40,875 nt of DNA from a virus, in the IMG/VR virus record IMGVR_UViG_3300042146_000073, positions 1 to 40,875 of that record; one strand, written 5' to 3'. The notes under the pieces were generated by a model. The model saw only the letters and a list, made by a program, of their open reading frames with translations. It did no database searches and was not told the origin of the DNA. The position numbers and the translations under genes are program-made. Positions 1 to 8,626 of this stretch are shown in pieces. How positions within the stretch are numbered: position 1 is the first letter of the stretch; every line of letters begins with the position of its first letter.

Positions 1-200
1 TGGACTTTGTCGATGCTCCGACTCACGTCCAGGTGCAGCCGGACGGATCGACTCCGGAACTGGCGCAGTTTTGCGTGTGGGTCGTTGAATGGCGGCAGGT
101 GGTGCACTTCGGCGAGTTTGAATGGCCGTGGGAGGATGAGGCGCCCGGTTCGCTGGTGTTCGGTCTGGGCGATGATGAGCAGGTCGAGGGAGGGCCATGA
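1..200 (+). CDS. Tail completion/terminator protein, 3' end only
   Basis: This is the last 65 codons of a gene whose full-length counterpart lies at 39971-40495. The reading frame enters at base 3 and stops at the TGA at 198-200, overlapping the start of the spike gene at 197. The encoded tail end is rich in Trp and acidic residues. It differs from the other copy only after base 127, mostly by silent changes. It sits where P2 carries its tail completion genes R and S, directly before gene V. The truncation is caused by the window edge and is not a biological break. Confidence 0.75.
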   Translation, partial: DFVDAPTHVQVQPDGSTPELAQFCVWVVEWRQVVHFGEFEWPWEDEAPGSLVFGLGDDEQVEGGP

Positions 201-580
201 CTCATGCGCTCGCTGAGCATGACCGGATGATCGCCGGCCAGGTCAAGGCCTGCTATGTGGTCGCGCTCGATCTGGCGGCCAGTCCGCCGATGTGTCGGGT
301 GTCGGATGGCGAGTGGACCAGCGCCTGGGTGCGCTGGCACAGCCAGGCGGCCGGCAAGGCGCGGCACTGGCGGGTGCCCAGCATGGGCGAGCAGGGCGCG
401 CTGTTCAGTCCCAGCGGTGACGTGTCACAAGGCACGTTTGTGCCGGGGCTGTACGGCGATGCGGGGCCGGCACCGGACACTCGCGACCATGTCGAGCGCT
501 GGTTGTTCGACGATGGCGGCTCGCTGACCTACGACTGGGAGGCTAATAGTTACAGCATTGTTCTGCCGGTCGGCACGGTG
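1..580. repeat. Terminal overlap, left copy
   Basis: Bases 1-127 are identical to 40296-40422. Bases 128-580 align without gaps to 40423-40875 with 33 mismatches, so the whole overlap is about 94% identical. Most mismatches fall at third codon positions. An exactly 127-base identical stretch equals a common assembly k-mer length, which suggests a circular molecule with strain variation. A true biological duplication remains possible. Confidence 0.85.
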
Positions 581-778
581 GCGATCAAGGTCGCCGGCTC
601 GGATCTGACCGTTACGGATAACGCCGTGGTGGTGAAGTCCGGGGCGATCACTTTGGATGGTCCGGCGACGCTCAATGGTGACGTGCAGATCAATGGCGCG
701 TTACGCGTAACGGGCGACATTCTCGGCGGCGCCTCGATCATCGACACCGCAGGCAATACGCCGAATCACCAGCACTAA
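197..778 (+). CDS. V: Baseplate spike protein, P2 gpV-like
   Basis: This 193-residue protein matches the size and position of P2 gpV, the membrane-piercing spike at the tip of a contractile tail. The N-terminal half looks like the gp5-type OB domain (a conserved stretch around residues 55-95, including PSMGEQ). The C-terminal third is a regular beta-rich repeat, as in the triple-stranded helix of spike proteins. It ends in NHQH, reminiscent of the metal-binding HxH tip. The ATG overlaps the TGA of the tail completion gene (ATGA-type coupling). A second, diverged 5' copy is at 40492-40875. Three dispersed palindromes (417, 610, 699) lie inside it. Confidence 0.85.
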   Translation: MTHALAEHDRMIAGQVKACYVVALDLAASPPMCRVSDGEWTSAWVRWHSQAAGKARHWRVPSMGEQGALFSPSGDVSQGTFVPGLYGDAGPAPDTRDHVERWLFDDGGSLTYDWEANSYSIVLPVGTVAIKVAGSDLTVTDNAVVVKSGAITLDGPATLNGDVQINGALRVTGDILGGASIIDTAGNTPNHQH

Positions 779-793
779 TTGAAACCCTTAACC

Positions 794-818
794 AGCCCGC
801 CGAGCGCGGGCTTTTTTC
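794..818 (+). terminator. Intrinsic terminator after V
   Basis: The stem AGCCCGC/GCGGGCT with a 5-base loop is followed by six T, just after the V stop codon. It would reduce transcription from V into the rest of the baseplate genes, or trim messages. Confidence 0.75.
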
Positions 819-833
819 TGCCTGGAGAAAATG

Positions 834-1160
834 ATGGCGAGCAAATCAACCTCGGCCGATGACTCGGCCGGCGAGGTCACGGTGGACGCCGTGGCTGTAC
901 CGATCACCGTGCATGCCGTGGCGGTGCCAGTTATCGCCGATGCCGTGGCGGTGCCGGTCAAGACGGCGGCCGACTACAGCGAAGAAGAACTGGCGGCGGT
1001 GGTCGTCTATCGGGACAAGCTCTTTGCCTCGCGCAGCCTGGTGATGCCGGGCGGGCGCTTGCTTCAGGTCAGCAAAGGGCACGTCACGGTCAAGGTGCTC
1101 GATGCCCAGGCGCGGACGTTTCTCGATGCCCACCCTGATTTAGAGCTGCTGTCGGAGTAA
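834..1160 (+). CDS. Small protein with a three-fold nine-residue repeat
   Basis: This 108-residue protein lies between V and W, a position where P2 has no gene. Its ribosome site (GGAG at 824-827) favours ATG 834 over ATG 831. Residues about 18-44 are three copies of a nine-residue unit (consensus [DH]AVAVPVxx), encoded by a 27-bp tandem repeat. The rest is a mixed helix/strand segment ending in a FLDAHPDLELL motif that resembles small phage baseplate-associated proteins seen next to gpW. I do not recognise its function. A structural or assembly role is inferred only from the operon. Confidence 0.7.
   Translation: MASKSTSADDSAGEVTVDAVAVPITVHAVAVPVIADAVAVPVKTAADYSEEELAAVVVYRDKLFASRSLVMPGGRLLQVSKGHVTVKVLDAQARTFLDAHPDLELLSE
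885..965 (+). repeat. 27-bp tandem repeat, three copies
   Basis: Units start at 885, 912 and 939 and share the core GCCGTGGC(G/T)GTGCC. The period is in frame, so copy number could change without a frameshift. Confidence 0.85.
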
Positions 1161-1164
1161 CTGC

Positions 1165-1491
1165 ATGATCGGAATGGACCGCCGTACCGGGCTGCCTATC
1201 TCGGGCGTTGAGCACCTGAGGCAGTCCATTGAAGACATTTTGACCACGCCGCTGGGCTCCCGGCTGATGCGGCCGGAATACGGCAGCACGATCCGCCGCT
1301 TTGTCGACCTGCCTGTCAGTGAGGGCTGGAAAAGTGCCGTGCAGGCTGAAGCGGCCCGCGCCCTGAAACGCTGGGAGCCGCGTATTGAGCTGACGCGGGT
1401 TCAAGTCCTGTCCGTCCTTGATGGGCGCATCACCTTTCGCCTGTCGGGCACCTACAAGGGCGACAGCGAGCTATTGGAAGTGACTGTATGA
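1165..1491 (+). CDS. W: Baseplate wedge protein, P2 gpW / T4 gp25-like
   Basis: This 108-residue protein has the features of the gp25-like lysozyme-fold family: an N-terminal GMDRRTG segment, the LRQSIEDILTTPLGSRLMRPEYGS block (around residues 18-41) and the LDGRITFRL strand near the C-terminus. In contractile tails this protein joins baseplate wedges to the sheath. P2 gpW is of similar length. It overlaps the start of J by four bases (ATGA), which fits coupled translation. Confidence 0.9.
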   Translation: MIGMDRRTGLPISGVEHLRQSIEDILTTPLGSRLMRPEYGSTIRRFVDLPVSEGWKSAVQAEAARALKRWEPRIELTRVQVLSVLDGRITFRLSGTYKGDSELLEVTV

Positions 1492-2378
1492 GCACGCTGG
1501 ATCTATCCCGGTTGCCGGCCCCGATGGTGCTGGAGACGCTTGATTTTGAGGTGTTGTATCAGGAGGCGTTGACCGACTTCCGCAGCTTGATGGGCAACAA
1601 CTGGTCGGCGGCGCTGGAATCCGATCCTGTGGTCAAGCTGCTGGAAAAGGCCGCCTACGACAAGATGATGGGCCGGGCGCGGATCAACGACGCGGCCAAG
1701 GCGTTGCTGTTGGCCTTCGCGCGTGACAGCGATCTGGACCATCTGGCGGCCAACTACAACGTCCAACGGTTGTTGGTGGTCGCCGCTGACCCCGCCGCTG
1801 TGCCGCCGATCGAGGCGCAGTACGAGTCGGACGATTCCCTGGTGGAGCGCACCCTGTTGGCGTTTGAGGGCATGTCGATCGCCGGGCCTCGGGACGCCTA
1901 CGTGTTTCACGCCATGTCGGCCGATGGTCGGGTGGCCGATGCTCGGGCCAGCAGCCCGAGCCCGGCCACGGTCGAGGTCAGCATTCTGAGCCGGATCGGC
2001 GAGGGGCTGGCGTCTGAGGATCTGCTGGATGTGGTGCGGCTGGCGTTGAATGATGAAGAGGTGCGCCCGGTCGGTGATCGAGTGATCGTGCAGTCGGCCA
2101 GTTTGATCAACTATCAAGTCGAGGCGGTGCTGTACCTCTATCCCGGTCCGGAAATTGAGCTGAGCCTGACTGAGGCCAAGGCCGCCCTGGAACGCTATAT
2201 CAACACCCAGCGCCGATTGGGGCGGGATATTCGGCGCTCGGCGATTCATGCCGCCTTGCATGTGTCGCGGGTGCAGCGGGTCGAGCTGATTCATCCGGCC
2301 GAGGATGTGGTGGTGCTGGATCATCAGGCGGCCAACTGCACGGGCTTTAGCGTGGTGATTGGTGGCACCGATGAGTGA
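1488..2378 (+). CDS. J: Baseplate assembly protein, P2 gpJ-like
   Basis: At 296 residues this is close to P2 gpJ (302). Order and overlaps (W-J-I) are those of P2-like baseplate operons. The opening residues LDLSRLPAP are typical of gpJ. The central region contains the expected long helix, and the C-terminal third holds paired strands. gpJ forms the wedge edge of the baseplate with gpW and gpI. The start overlaps the W stop, and the stop overlaps the start of I. Confidence 0.9.
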   Translation: MSTLDLSRLPAPMVLETLDFEVLYQEALTDFRSLMGNNWSAALESDPVVKLLEKAAYDKMMGRARINDAAKALLLAFARDSDLDHLAANYNVQRLLVVAADPAAVPPIEAQYESDDSLVERTLLAFEGMSIAGPRDAYVFHAMSADGRVADARASSPSPATVEVSILSRIGEGLASEDLLDVVRLALNDEEVRPVGDRVIVQSASLINYQVEAVLYLYPGPEIELSLTEAKAALERYINTQRRLGRDIRRSAIHAALHVSRVQRVELIHPAEDVVVLDHQAANCTGFSVVIGGTDE

Positions 2379-3006
2379 TGCCAGCCTGTTGCCGTCTAAT
2401 CGCACGCCGCTGGAGCAGGCGCTGGCTCAGGTGTCGATGGAAAAGCCGACGCTGCCGAACGTCCTGCGCCGGATGATTTCACCGGACACCTGTCCCTTTG
2501 AATTACTGCCCTGGTTGGCCATCCAGCGCAGTGTCGATCGCTGGAATCCAGATTGGTCCGAGACGATCAAGCGCAAGGTGATCAGGGATTCCTTTGAGGT
2601 CCACAAGCGCAAAGGCACCTTGGGTGCGCTGCGCCGGGTGGTCGAGCCGTTTGCCGACATCATCGACATCACCGAATGGCACCAGCTGGAACCGATGGGT
2701 CCGCCTGGCACGTTCAGCATGAGTCTGGCGTTGTTTGAGACTGGCCTGACTGAGCAAGGCCTGGCCGAGCTGGAGCGGATTATTGGCGATACCAAGCCGG
2801 TCAGTCGACACCTGGTGGGGTTGCAAATTACCTACAGTCCGACCGGCGAGCTGTTCCTGGGGGGAGCGATTTTCACCGGTGATGAAACTGTTATTTCCTC
2901 CGTTGAGTTGCAGTACAGCGATGAGGATTTAAGTCAGTTGGAAATTGCCGCGAATGATTACAACCGTATCGGCAACGTCCTCATGTCAAAACTTTTTAGT
3001 GTTTGA
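2371..3006 (+). CDS. I: Tail protein I, P2 gpI-like baseplate protein
   Basis: This 211-residue protein has the family signature of gpI: LLPSNRTPLEQAL near the N-terminus, then a CPFELLPWLAIQRSVDRW block around residues 37-56. I choose ATG 2371, which overlaps the J stop, over the upstream in-frame TTG 2359. It completes the P2 W-J-I wedge. The last 45 residues and the following intergenic stretch are visibly richer in A+T than the upstream genes, suggesting a recombination boundary ahead of the fibre genes. Confidence 0.88.
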   Translation: MSDASLLPSNRTPLEQALAQVSMEKPTLPNVLRRMISPDTCPFELLPWLAIQRSVDRWNPDWSETIKRKVIRDSFEVHKRKGTLGALRRVVEPFADIIDITEWHQLEPMGPPGTFSMSLALFETGLTEQGLAELERIIGDTKPVSRHLVGLQITYSPTGELFLGGAIFTGDETVISSVELQYSDEDLSQLEIAANDYNRIGNVLMSKLFSV

Positions 3007-3074
3007 TCTTTTAATTCCCACATCCACTGTTTTTCAAAGTTGGATGTCAGTGTTTAAGTGACAGGAAAACGCAT
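3007..3074 (+). promoter_or_regulatory. A/T-rich spacer with inverted repeat before the fibre gene
   Basis: The spacer contains ACATCCA (3020-3026) and TGGATGT (3041-3047), a 7-bp stem with a 14-base loop. It is followed by the AGGA ribosome site of the fibre gene. No clear terminator U-run follows the stem. Confidence 0.4.
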
Positions 3075-6026
3075 ATGGACTATCAGGCGGAGCGGCTTGG
3101 TTTAATTGTGGATGCGGCAGAACAAAGCATGGACATTGTCCAGCGCTTTTCTAATGATCCGATTGATGCGGGTAATATTCAAACTGCATCAGGTCCGATA
3201 AAGAATCTAAAGCAAGTCTCCGCTGATATTAAGTCTGACGGCCAGTCGGTCATTGATGTGGCGGTGACTGAGTTGATTGCTGAGCTGAAGACCGAAACAT
3301 CGGTTAGCGCCTTGATTGACGGTCTAACGGATTCGGCTGCCGTCGCGGCGAATAACGCCGCCATCGCCGTCGTTGCGGCCGAGCACGCCAATGCCACTGG
3401 CAGGATCTACGACACCACCGCCATTGGTTTGCGTCCAGAGAACACCGTCCACGGGCAGTATTTCAGCGTACCGAGTCCAGATAATCTGGAAAACTTGATT
3501 CTGTATAAGAACAATTTCGGTGTGGCCCTGGATACCGGTAAGCGCTCTCCCAGCGGCGCGGTGACGGCCATCGCCCGGCGTGGCAACTATGTGCTGTCGG
3601 GTCGTGCGACGAAAGTTGAAAAAATCGCCGCGACTTCTGATTACCAAGTTAGCTGGGGCCGTCTCTACATTTTCACCGGAACTGGCAAGGCGCAGGCCTT
3701 CGTGCAAGCCGTCACCGACTTGCCGGTGCCCAATGGCAAATGCGCTTATGTCGACTTGGCTGAGCCGCTGGTGGGGGGTGAGTATGTTGTGCATGTCTCC
3801 GAGCTGCCGTTATCGACCACGGCGAATCCACCGGGCTCCTACATCGACGACAGCAAGATCATCCTGTTCACCTGCCTGAACGGGATCATTGGCGGTGCCA
3901 TCCGGCCTCAATACCATGCCGTGGCGGACGGTGCGGTTAGCCGGTCGGCGTTGGACGCTTCGCTGAAAAACGTTCTTGATCGGGGCAGTTGGAACGTTGC
4001 GGGTAAGGCCACCAAGCTCCAGCCGCTGGTATCGACGCCTTCGACTTACCAGATCAGCTTTCCCGAGCTGACCATCACCGGCGCTCTGACGTTTGCCGCT
4101 AAGCGTGTGGCTCCCGCCACCGACGTGAGCGTGCCGACCGGCGAGGCCATTTATGTTGATCTGGATGGTGTCCCCAATGGCAGCGGCCAGCTGGTGGCTC
4201 AGGTCACCAGTGGCGGTTATACCGCCGGGATGTTGGCCAATGGCGCATTCATCACCGATCGCAAGGTCTATCTGTTCGTCAATGACGCGCGGGGGATTGC
4301 CGGACCACTGGCGCAGCAGCAAATCACCTTCAACTTCATCGATCAGAATTTGAAGAATCGGGCCAACCGCCCGGCCTATGTGGTGATGGGGGATTTAACC
4401 CGGTATTTGGAAAGCGGTACGGCGTGCGTGATGTCGTTCGGTGATCTGCGCATTACCCGGGGAATAGGCAACACCACGATCGTGGTGGCGGGGCTCGCTG
4501 ATGTATCGGTGGCCCGAGGTCAAGCGCTGTATGTGGACCTGAGCGCGGCGCTGGTGGACGGCAAGTTGGTGCCGCAATTGACCACAGGAGGCTATTCCAG
4601 CCCCACGGGTGGCTTGGCCAATGGTGCGTTTGTCGATGACAACAAGCTCTATCTGTTCATCAATGACGCGGTGGGCTATGGCGGTGCGCTGGCTAATCGG
4701 CGTCCGGCCAACCCCTACCTGGGCGAAGTCTGGATGAAGCAGGCGCCGAACAATGTCACGTTCGATCCGGCCACCCGCACGCTGGCGTGGGACAACTATT
4801 TGATCCTGCCGGCGATCGGGGGGCAGGGCCGCATCAAGTTGGCGCCGGGCTCTTTCACGTTCTCCAGCACCACCCTCAATGTGGCCTACCTGGACATGTC
4901 GGCCGTGGTCACAACGGGTGATACGCCGGCCACGGCGGTCAAGGGCGGGACCTACCACGATGGAGCGGTGCCCGATCGCTTTCGGGGTCAGTCGCACCAG
5001 TTACCGATGTTCTACTGGAACGGGGCAAGCGACTACGGCCCGCTCTGTGGTTTCCCGCGCGCTGCTGAGCCGGGGGCCACCGTGGTGTCATCGCTGGCGC
5101 AGGATGACGTGGTAGTCAGGGTCGAAACGGACAACGTCCGCGCCTATATCAAAGGCGCTAAAGCAGCGTCCACCAAGTACCTGGAGCACAACATCGCGCA
5201 CGAGGCCAAGCCTTTCGATCCGACGGGTGCCGATGCTTTTGGCAACGCCGATCTGTGGCGGCTCAAGTTCTCGTATGAAGCCGACATCACCCCTGGTACG
5301 TCCAGCTTCACCCGCAGCCGAGGGGGGTCGCCCCTGCTAAACGGTGGGGAGCTTGTGTGCGCTATCAAAGAGGACGGCGCGCCGGATCACATTGGTGGCT
5401 ACCACGGCGACGAAGTGAAAACCAGTTTTGTGATGCTGCTCGACGGTGTCGAGGTTCCGTTAGGCGTGCCGGCCACCCTGGTGGGCAAGAAGCTGGAATA
5501 CGTGCAGTACGCCAAGCTGTACCGCTGCAATACCCAGGAAGAAGTCGCCACGCACATGATTCGGGCGGTGCTGAGCTACGCAGACGGTGGGACCAAGATC
5601 CACCTGACCCAAAAGGTGGTGTGGTCCAAAGCGCTGGTGATCAGTTCGGCCATGCTGACCATGCTCCCGATCAAGCGCCTGCTGAATGATAGTTCTGGCC
5701 AAGTTATTACCGACACCGCCATGCGCGCGCCATATGCCAGCAAAGAGGATGTGTCGACCACTGGCTTTGTGCAGATCAATACCGTGGGCTCGTTGCCTGA
5801 AGTCAAGTTATGGGGACCTACCGGTATTTCCGCCAGCGCAGAAATTCTCAAGCGCCCGGACATCGCCAATTGCGGTTTTTATATAGCCAATGCAATCAAC
5901 TACAACAAGCCCTATTTCAGCGTGGCCGGTACCAAGGTCAGCACCATGGGCGGTGTCACGCACACCACAACCATCGGTGAAACGTGGGACGTGGAGAGTG
6001 TAATCCGCATGACCACCAACCTCTGA
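3075..6026 (+). CDS. Large tail fibre protein with repeated modules
   Basis: This 983-residue protein sits in the fibre slot after gpI. The first 120 residues are Ala-rich and probably helical (attachment end). Residues about 171-285, 305-420 and 434-545 are three diverged copies of one module. Each copy has a Gly/Thr-rich opening, a YVDL strand and an (I/V)xD(D/N)KxYLF(I/V)NDA-type strand near the end. A partial fourth copy (about 560-660) ends in a MFYWNG segment. The C-terminal 300 residues form a distinct domain likely to bind the host receptor. There is no match I can name to a characterised fibre, so the role rests on position, length and modular build. Confidence 0.8.
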   Translation: MDYQAERLGLIVDAAEQSMDIVQRFSNDPIDAGNIQTASGPIKNLKQVSADIKSDGQSVIDVAVTELIAELKTETSVSALIDGLTDSAAVAANNAAIAVVAAEHANATGRIYDTTAIGLRPENTVHGQYFSVPSPDNLENLILYKNNFGVALDTGKRSPSGAVTAIARRGNYVLSGRATKVEKIAATSDYQVSWGRLYIFTGTGKAQAFVQAVTDLPVPNGKCAYVDLAEPLVGGEYVVHVSELPLSTTANPPGSYIDDSKIILFTCLNGIIGGAIRPQYHAVADGAVSRSALDASLKNVLDRGSWNVAGKATKLQPLVSTPSTYQISFPELTITGALTFAAKRVAPATDVSVPTGEAIYVDLDGVPNGSGQLVAQVTSGGYTAGMLANGAFITDRKVYLFVNDARGIAGPLAQQQITFNFIDQNLKNRANRPAYVVMGDLTRYLESGTACVMSFGDLRITRGIGNTTIVVAGLADVSVARGQALYVDLSAALVDGKLVPQLTTGGYSSPTGGLANGAFVDDNKLYLFINDAVGYGGALANRRPANPYLGEVWMKQAPNNVTFDPATRTLAWDNYLILPAIGGQGRIKLAPGSFTFSSTTLNVAYLDMSAVVTTGDTPATAVKGGTYHDGAVPDRFRGQSHQLPMFYWNGASDYGPLCGFPRAAEPGATVVSSLAQDDVVVRVETDNVRAYIKGAKAASTKYLEHNIAHEAKPFDPTGADAFGNADLWRLKFSYEADITPGTSSFTRSRGGSPLLNGGELVCAIKEDGAPDHIGGYHGDEVKTSFVMLLDGVEVPLGVPATLVGKKLEYVQYAKLYRCNTQEEVATHMIRAVLSYADGGTKIHLTQKVVWSKALVISSAMLTMLPIKRLLNDSSGQVITDTAMRAPYASKEDVSTTGFVQINTVGSLPEVKLWGPTGISASAEILKRPDIANCGFYIANAINYNKPYFSVAGTKVSTMGGVTHTTTIGETWDVESVIRMTTNL

Positions 6027-6063
6027 GGCGCTGAACGCCTATGCCGCTAGCGGCGGCTACAAA

Positions 6064-7386
6064 ATGAGCGAATGTATGGCAGACCAAGATATTTTTTACG
6101 TCGCGATGTTGACCGATATCGGCGCGACACAACTCGCCAGTTCTGTGGCCAACGGTACGCCCTGGGATATCACCCATATGGCCGTTGGCGATGGCAATGG
6201 CGTGACGCCGATCCCGTCGAAACTGCAAACGGCGCTGATCCACGAAAACCTCCGTTTGCCGTTGAATCGGCTGACGGTACGCGCGGATCGGCCGGTGATT
6301 GTCGCGGAGCTGATCTTGCCGTCGAACGTGGGCGGCTGGTGGGTGCGCGAGGTGGGGTTGTATGACTCGGCCGGCCTGCTGGTGGCGGTGGCCAACTATC
6401 CGGCGACCTTCAAGCCGACGCGGGCGCAGGGGACCGGACGGACCCAAGGCATTCGCGTTCAGATCCTGGTGAGCAGCACGGCCAACGTCACTTTGATCGA
6501 TGACCCGACGCTGGTGTCACCGACCCTGGAGGTGGTGCGTGATGAAATCCTCAAGGGCACGGCCGGCTTCGCCGCCCGGCTGAAGACGGCGCGCAAGATC
6601 GCGCTCATGGGGGATGCCACCGGTGAGGCGCAGTTTGATGGGTCGAACAACGCCACCATCAACATGGCGCTGGCCAAATCCGGGGTCACGGCGGGCTCCT
6701 ATGGCAAGGTCACGGTCAACGCGAAGGGGTTGGTGACCCAAGGCCTGGCGCTGGAGGCGGCGGATATTCCGGCGCTGGATGCCGGCAAGATCACCACCGG
6801 CACCTTGAGCCGGCCCACCACCGGCAATGCCGGTACGGCGAGCAAGTTGCAGGCGGGGCGGGCCCTGACCTTCAACGGTGCGGCGACGGGCATCGGCTGG
6901 TTTGACGGCAGCAGCGACCTCAACATTGCGCTGACCTTGGCGGGGTTCGATGCCAGCAAGGTGACCAGCGGTATTTTGCCGGTCGCGCGTGGGGGCACGG
7001 CGGGCAACACGCCGGCCTCGGCGCGGGCCGCCTTGGGCGCCGGGGTGCCGTCGAGCCTGTATCACAGTCCATCTGGCTTCTGGTGGGATAAAGACACCGG
7101 TCTTTTCGTGCAGTGGGGCAACTCGTACCTGGGGGATATGCCAGGCGGCCAGTGGAATGTGCAGTTCAACTTTCCTTATTGGTTTGATACCGCGCCTTTC
7201 ATCGTTCTGCCGGTGATTACCCAGCATGCCGGCGGTTCCACGTCGGCCTCTACGGTTACTTGCGCGTTGAACGAGCCTTCATTGACCACGGCGGGATTTG
7301 TTCTCGGGTTCACTGAATACGATGGCCACCTTCAGGCCTTTGGTGTGCGTTGGATCGCGGTCGGATATCGCGTCACGCCGATGTAA
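6064..7386 (+). CDS. H: Tail fibre, P2 gpH-like N-terminus
   Basis: The first about 150 residues of this 440-residue protein match the tail-collar fibre domain that begins P2 gpH: FYVAMLTDIGATQLA, then WDITHMAVGDGNG and VGGWWVREVGLYD. This part docks the fibre to the baseplate. The middle is Gly/Thr-rich with repeated KxxTGTL and LPVARGGTAG segments typical of fibre shafts. The last 85 residues (from WWDKDTGLFVQWG) resemble the C-terminal tip domain of gp53-type fibres. No tail fibre assembly chaperone gene follows, unlike P2 gene G. The start could also be ATG 6076. Confidence 0.87.
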   Translation: MSECMADQDIFYVAMLTDIGATQLASSVANGTPWDITHMAVGDGNGVTPIPSKLQTALIHENLRLPLNRLTVRADRPVIVAELILPSNVGGWWVREVGLYDSAGLLVAVANYPATFKPTRAQGTGRTQGIRVQILVSSTANVTLIDDPTLVSPTLEVVRDEILKGTAGFAARLKTARKIALMGDATGEAQFDGSNNATINMALAKSGVTAGSYGKVTVNAKGLVTQGLALEAADIPALDAGKITTGTLSRPTTGNAGTASKLQAGRALTFNGAATGIGWFDGSSDLNIALTLAGFDASKVTSGILPVARGGTAGNTPASARAALGAGVPSSLYHSPSGFWWDKDTGLFVQWGNSYLGDMPGGQWNVQFNFPYWFDTAPFIVLPVITQHAGGSTSASTVTCALNEPSLTTAGFVLGFTEYDGHLQAFGVRWIAVGYRVTPM

Positions 7387-7410
7387 ACAAAAGTTCTAAC
7401 GCTGTACCGC

Positions 7411-7433
7411 AACCGCCGATTGGCGGTTTTTTT
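7411..7433 (+). terminator. Intrinsic terminator after the fibre genes
   Basis: AACCGCC/GGCGGTT with a 4-base loop and seven T separate the fibre module from the sheath gene. In P2 the FI/FII genes start a new transcript here. Confidence 0.8.
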
Positions 7434-7451
7434 GTTTCTATGGAGAAAGCT

Positions 7452-8615
7452 ATGAGTTCTACCGACTTCTTTCACGGGATCACGGTGTCGCTGGTGGAAA
7501 GCGGTGCGCGGATCATTGCGCTGCCGTCGTCTTCGATCATCGGCATTGTCGATACCTTTACCCCGGGGCTGGGGTTGGCAGAGTCCAACGTGCCCACCCT
7601 GCTGACCCGTGAGAGTGAAGCGGTGGCCGCGTTCGGCCCCGACTCGGCACTGACCCGGGCCTGCAAGGCCATTTTCAACCAGTCGGCGGCCGCGATCGTG
7701 GCTGTGGGTGTGCCGACCGGCACCGAGGCGGCGCTGCTCACCAGTTCGATCATTGGCGGTGTGGCGGCGGACGGCAAGCGTACCGGCATGCAGGCGCTGC
7801 TGGACGGCAAGAGCCTGTTCAACCTTCAGCCGCGGTTGTTGATCGCGCCCAAGCACAGCGCCACCGAAGCGGTGGCCACCGCCATGGATGTGCTGGCGGG
7901 TCGGCTCAAGGCCCTCGCCATCATCGACGGGCCGAACACCACCGATGAGGCAGCGATTGCCTACGCCGAAAACTTCGGGTCCAAGCGTTTGTTCATGGTG
8001 GACCCGGCTGTCAAGCAGTGGAGCACGGTGACGAACGCTGATGAGGCTGTACCGGCCTCGGCGATCGCGGCGGGGCTGTTTGCGCAAACCGATTCGCGGT
8101 TTGGTTTCTGGGCGTCGCCGTCGAACAAGGAAATTGCCGGCATCACCGGCACGGTTCGCCCGATCGAGTACCTGGACGGTGATCCGACCTGCCGGGCCAA
8201 CCTGCTCAACGCGGCCAGCATCACCACCATCATCCGCGATGGCGGTTATCGCCTGTGGGGCAACCGCACCCTGTCGGCCGATGCGAAGTGGTCGTTTGTC
8301 ACCCGCGTGCGCACCACCGACATGGTGATGGATGCGATCCAGGCGGGCATGAAATGGGCAGTCGATCGGGGCATCACCAAGACCTACGTCAAGGACGTAA
8401 CCGAGACGATCAACGCGTTTATGCGTGACCTCAAGGCGCAGGGCGCGGTGATCAACTTTGAGGTCTACCCCGACCTTGAGAAGACCACCGCCACCCAGAT
8501 CGAGCAGGGCAAGGTGTACTGGACCATCCGCTTTACCGACGTGCCGCCGGCGGAAAACCCGATTTTCCAAGTTGAGGTCACTAACCAGTGGCTGACTGAA
8601 GTTCTGGAAGCCTAA
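7452..8615 (+). CDS. FI: Contractile tail sheath protein, P2 gpFI-like
   Basis: At 387 residues this is close to P2 FI (396). The N-terminal FHGITVSLVESGARII and LPSSSIIGIVDTF segments, and the C-terminal IRFTDVPPAENPIF strand with its terminal WLTEVLEA, are the conserved ends through which sheath subunits interlock. A GGAG site at 7442-7445 supports ATG 7452 rather than ATG 7440. The sheath surrounds the tube and contracts during DNA injection. Confidence 0.93.
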   Translation: MSSTDFFHGITVSLVESGARIIALPSSSIIGIVDTFTPGLGLAESNVPTLLTRESEAVAAFGPDSALTRACKAIFNQSAAAIVAVGVPTGTEAALLTSSIIGGVAADGKRTGMQALLDGKSLFNLQPRLLIAPKHSATEAVATAMDVLAGRLKALAIIDGPNTTDEAAIAYAENFGSKRLFMVDPAVKQWSTVTNADEAVPASAIAAGLFAQTDSRFGFWASPSNKEIAGITGTVRPIEYLDGDPTCRANLLNAASITTIIRDGGYRLWGNRTLSADAKWSFVTRVRTTDMVMDAIQAGMKWAVDRGITKTYVKDVTETINAFMRDLKAQGAVINFEVYPDLEKTTATQIEQGKVYWTIRFTDVPPAENPIFQVEVTNQWLTEVLEA

Positions 8616-8626
8616 GGAGGCGTTCA

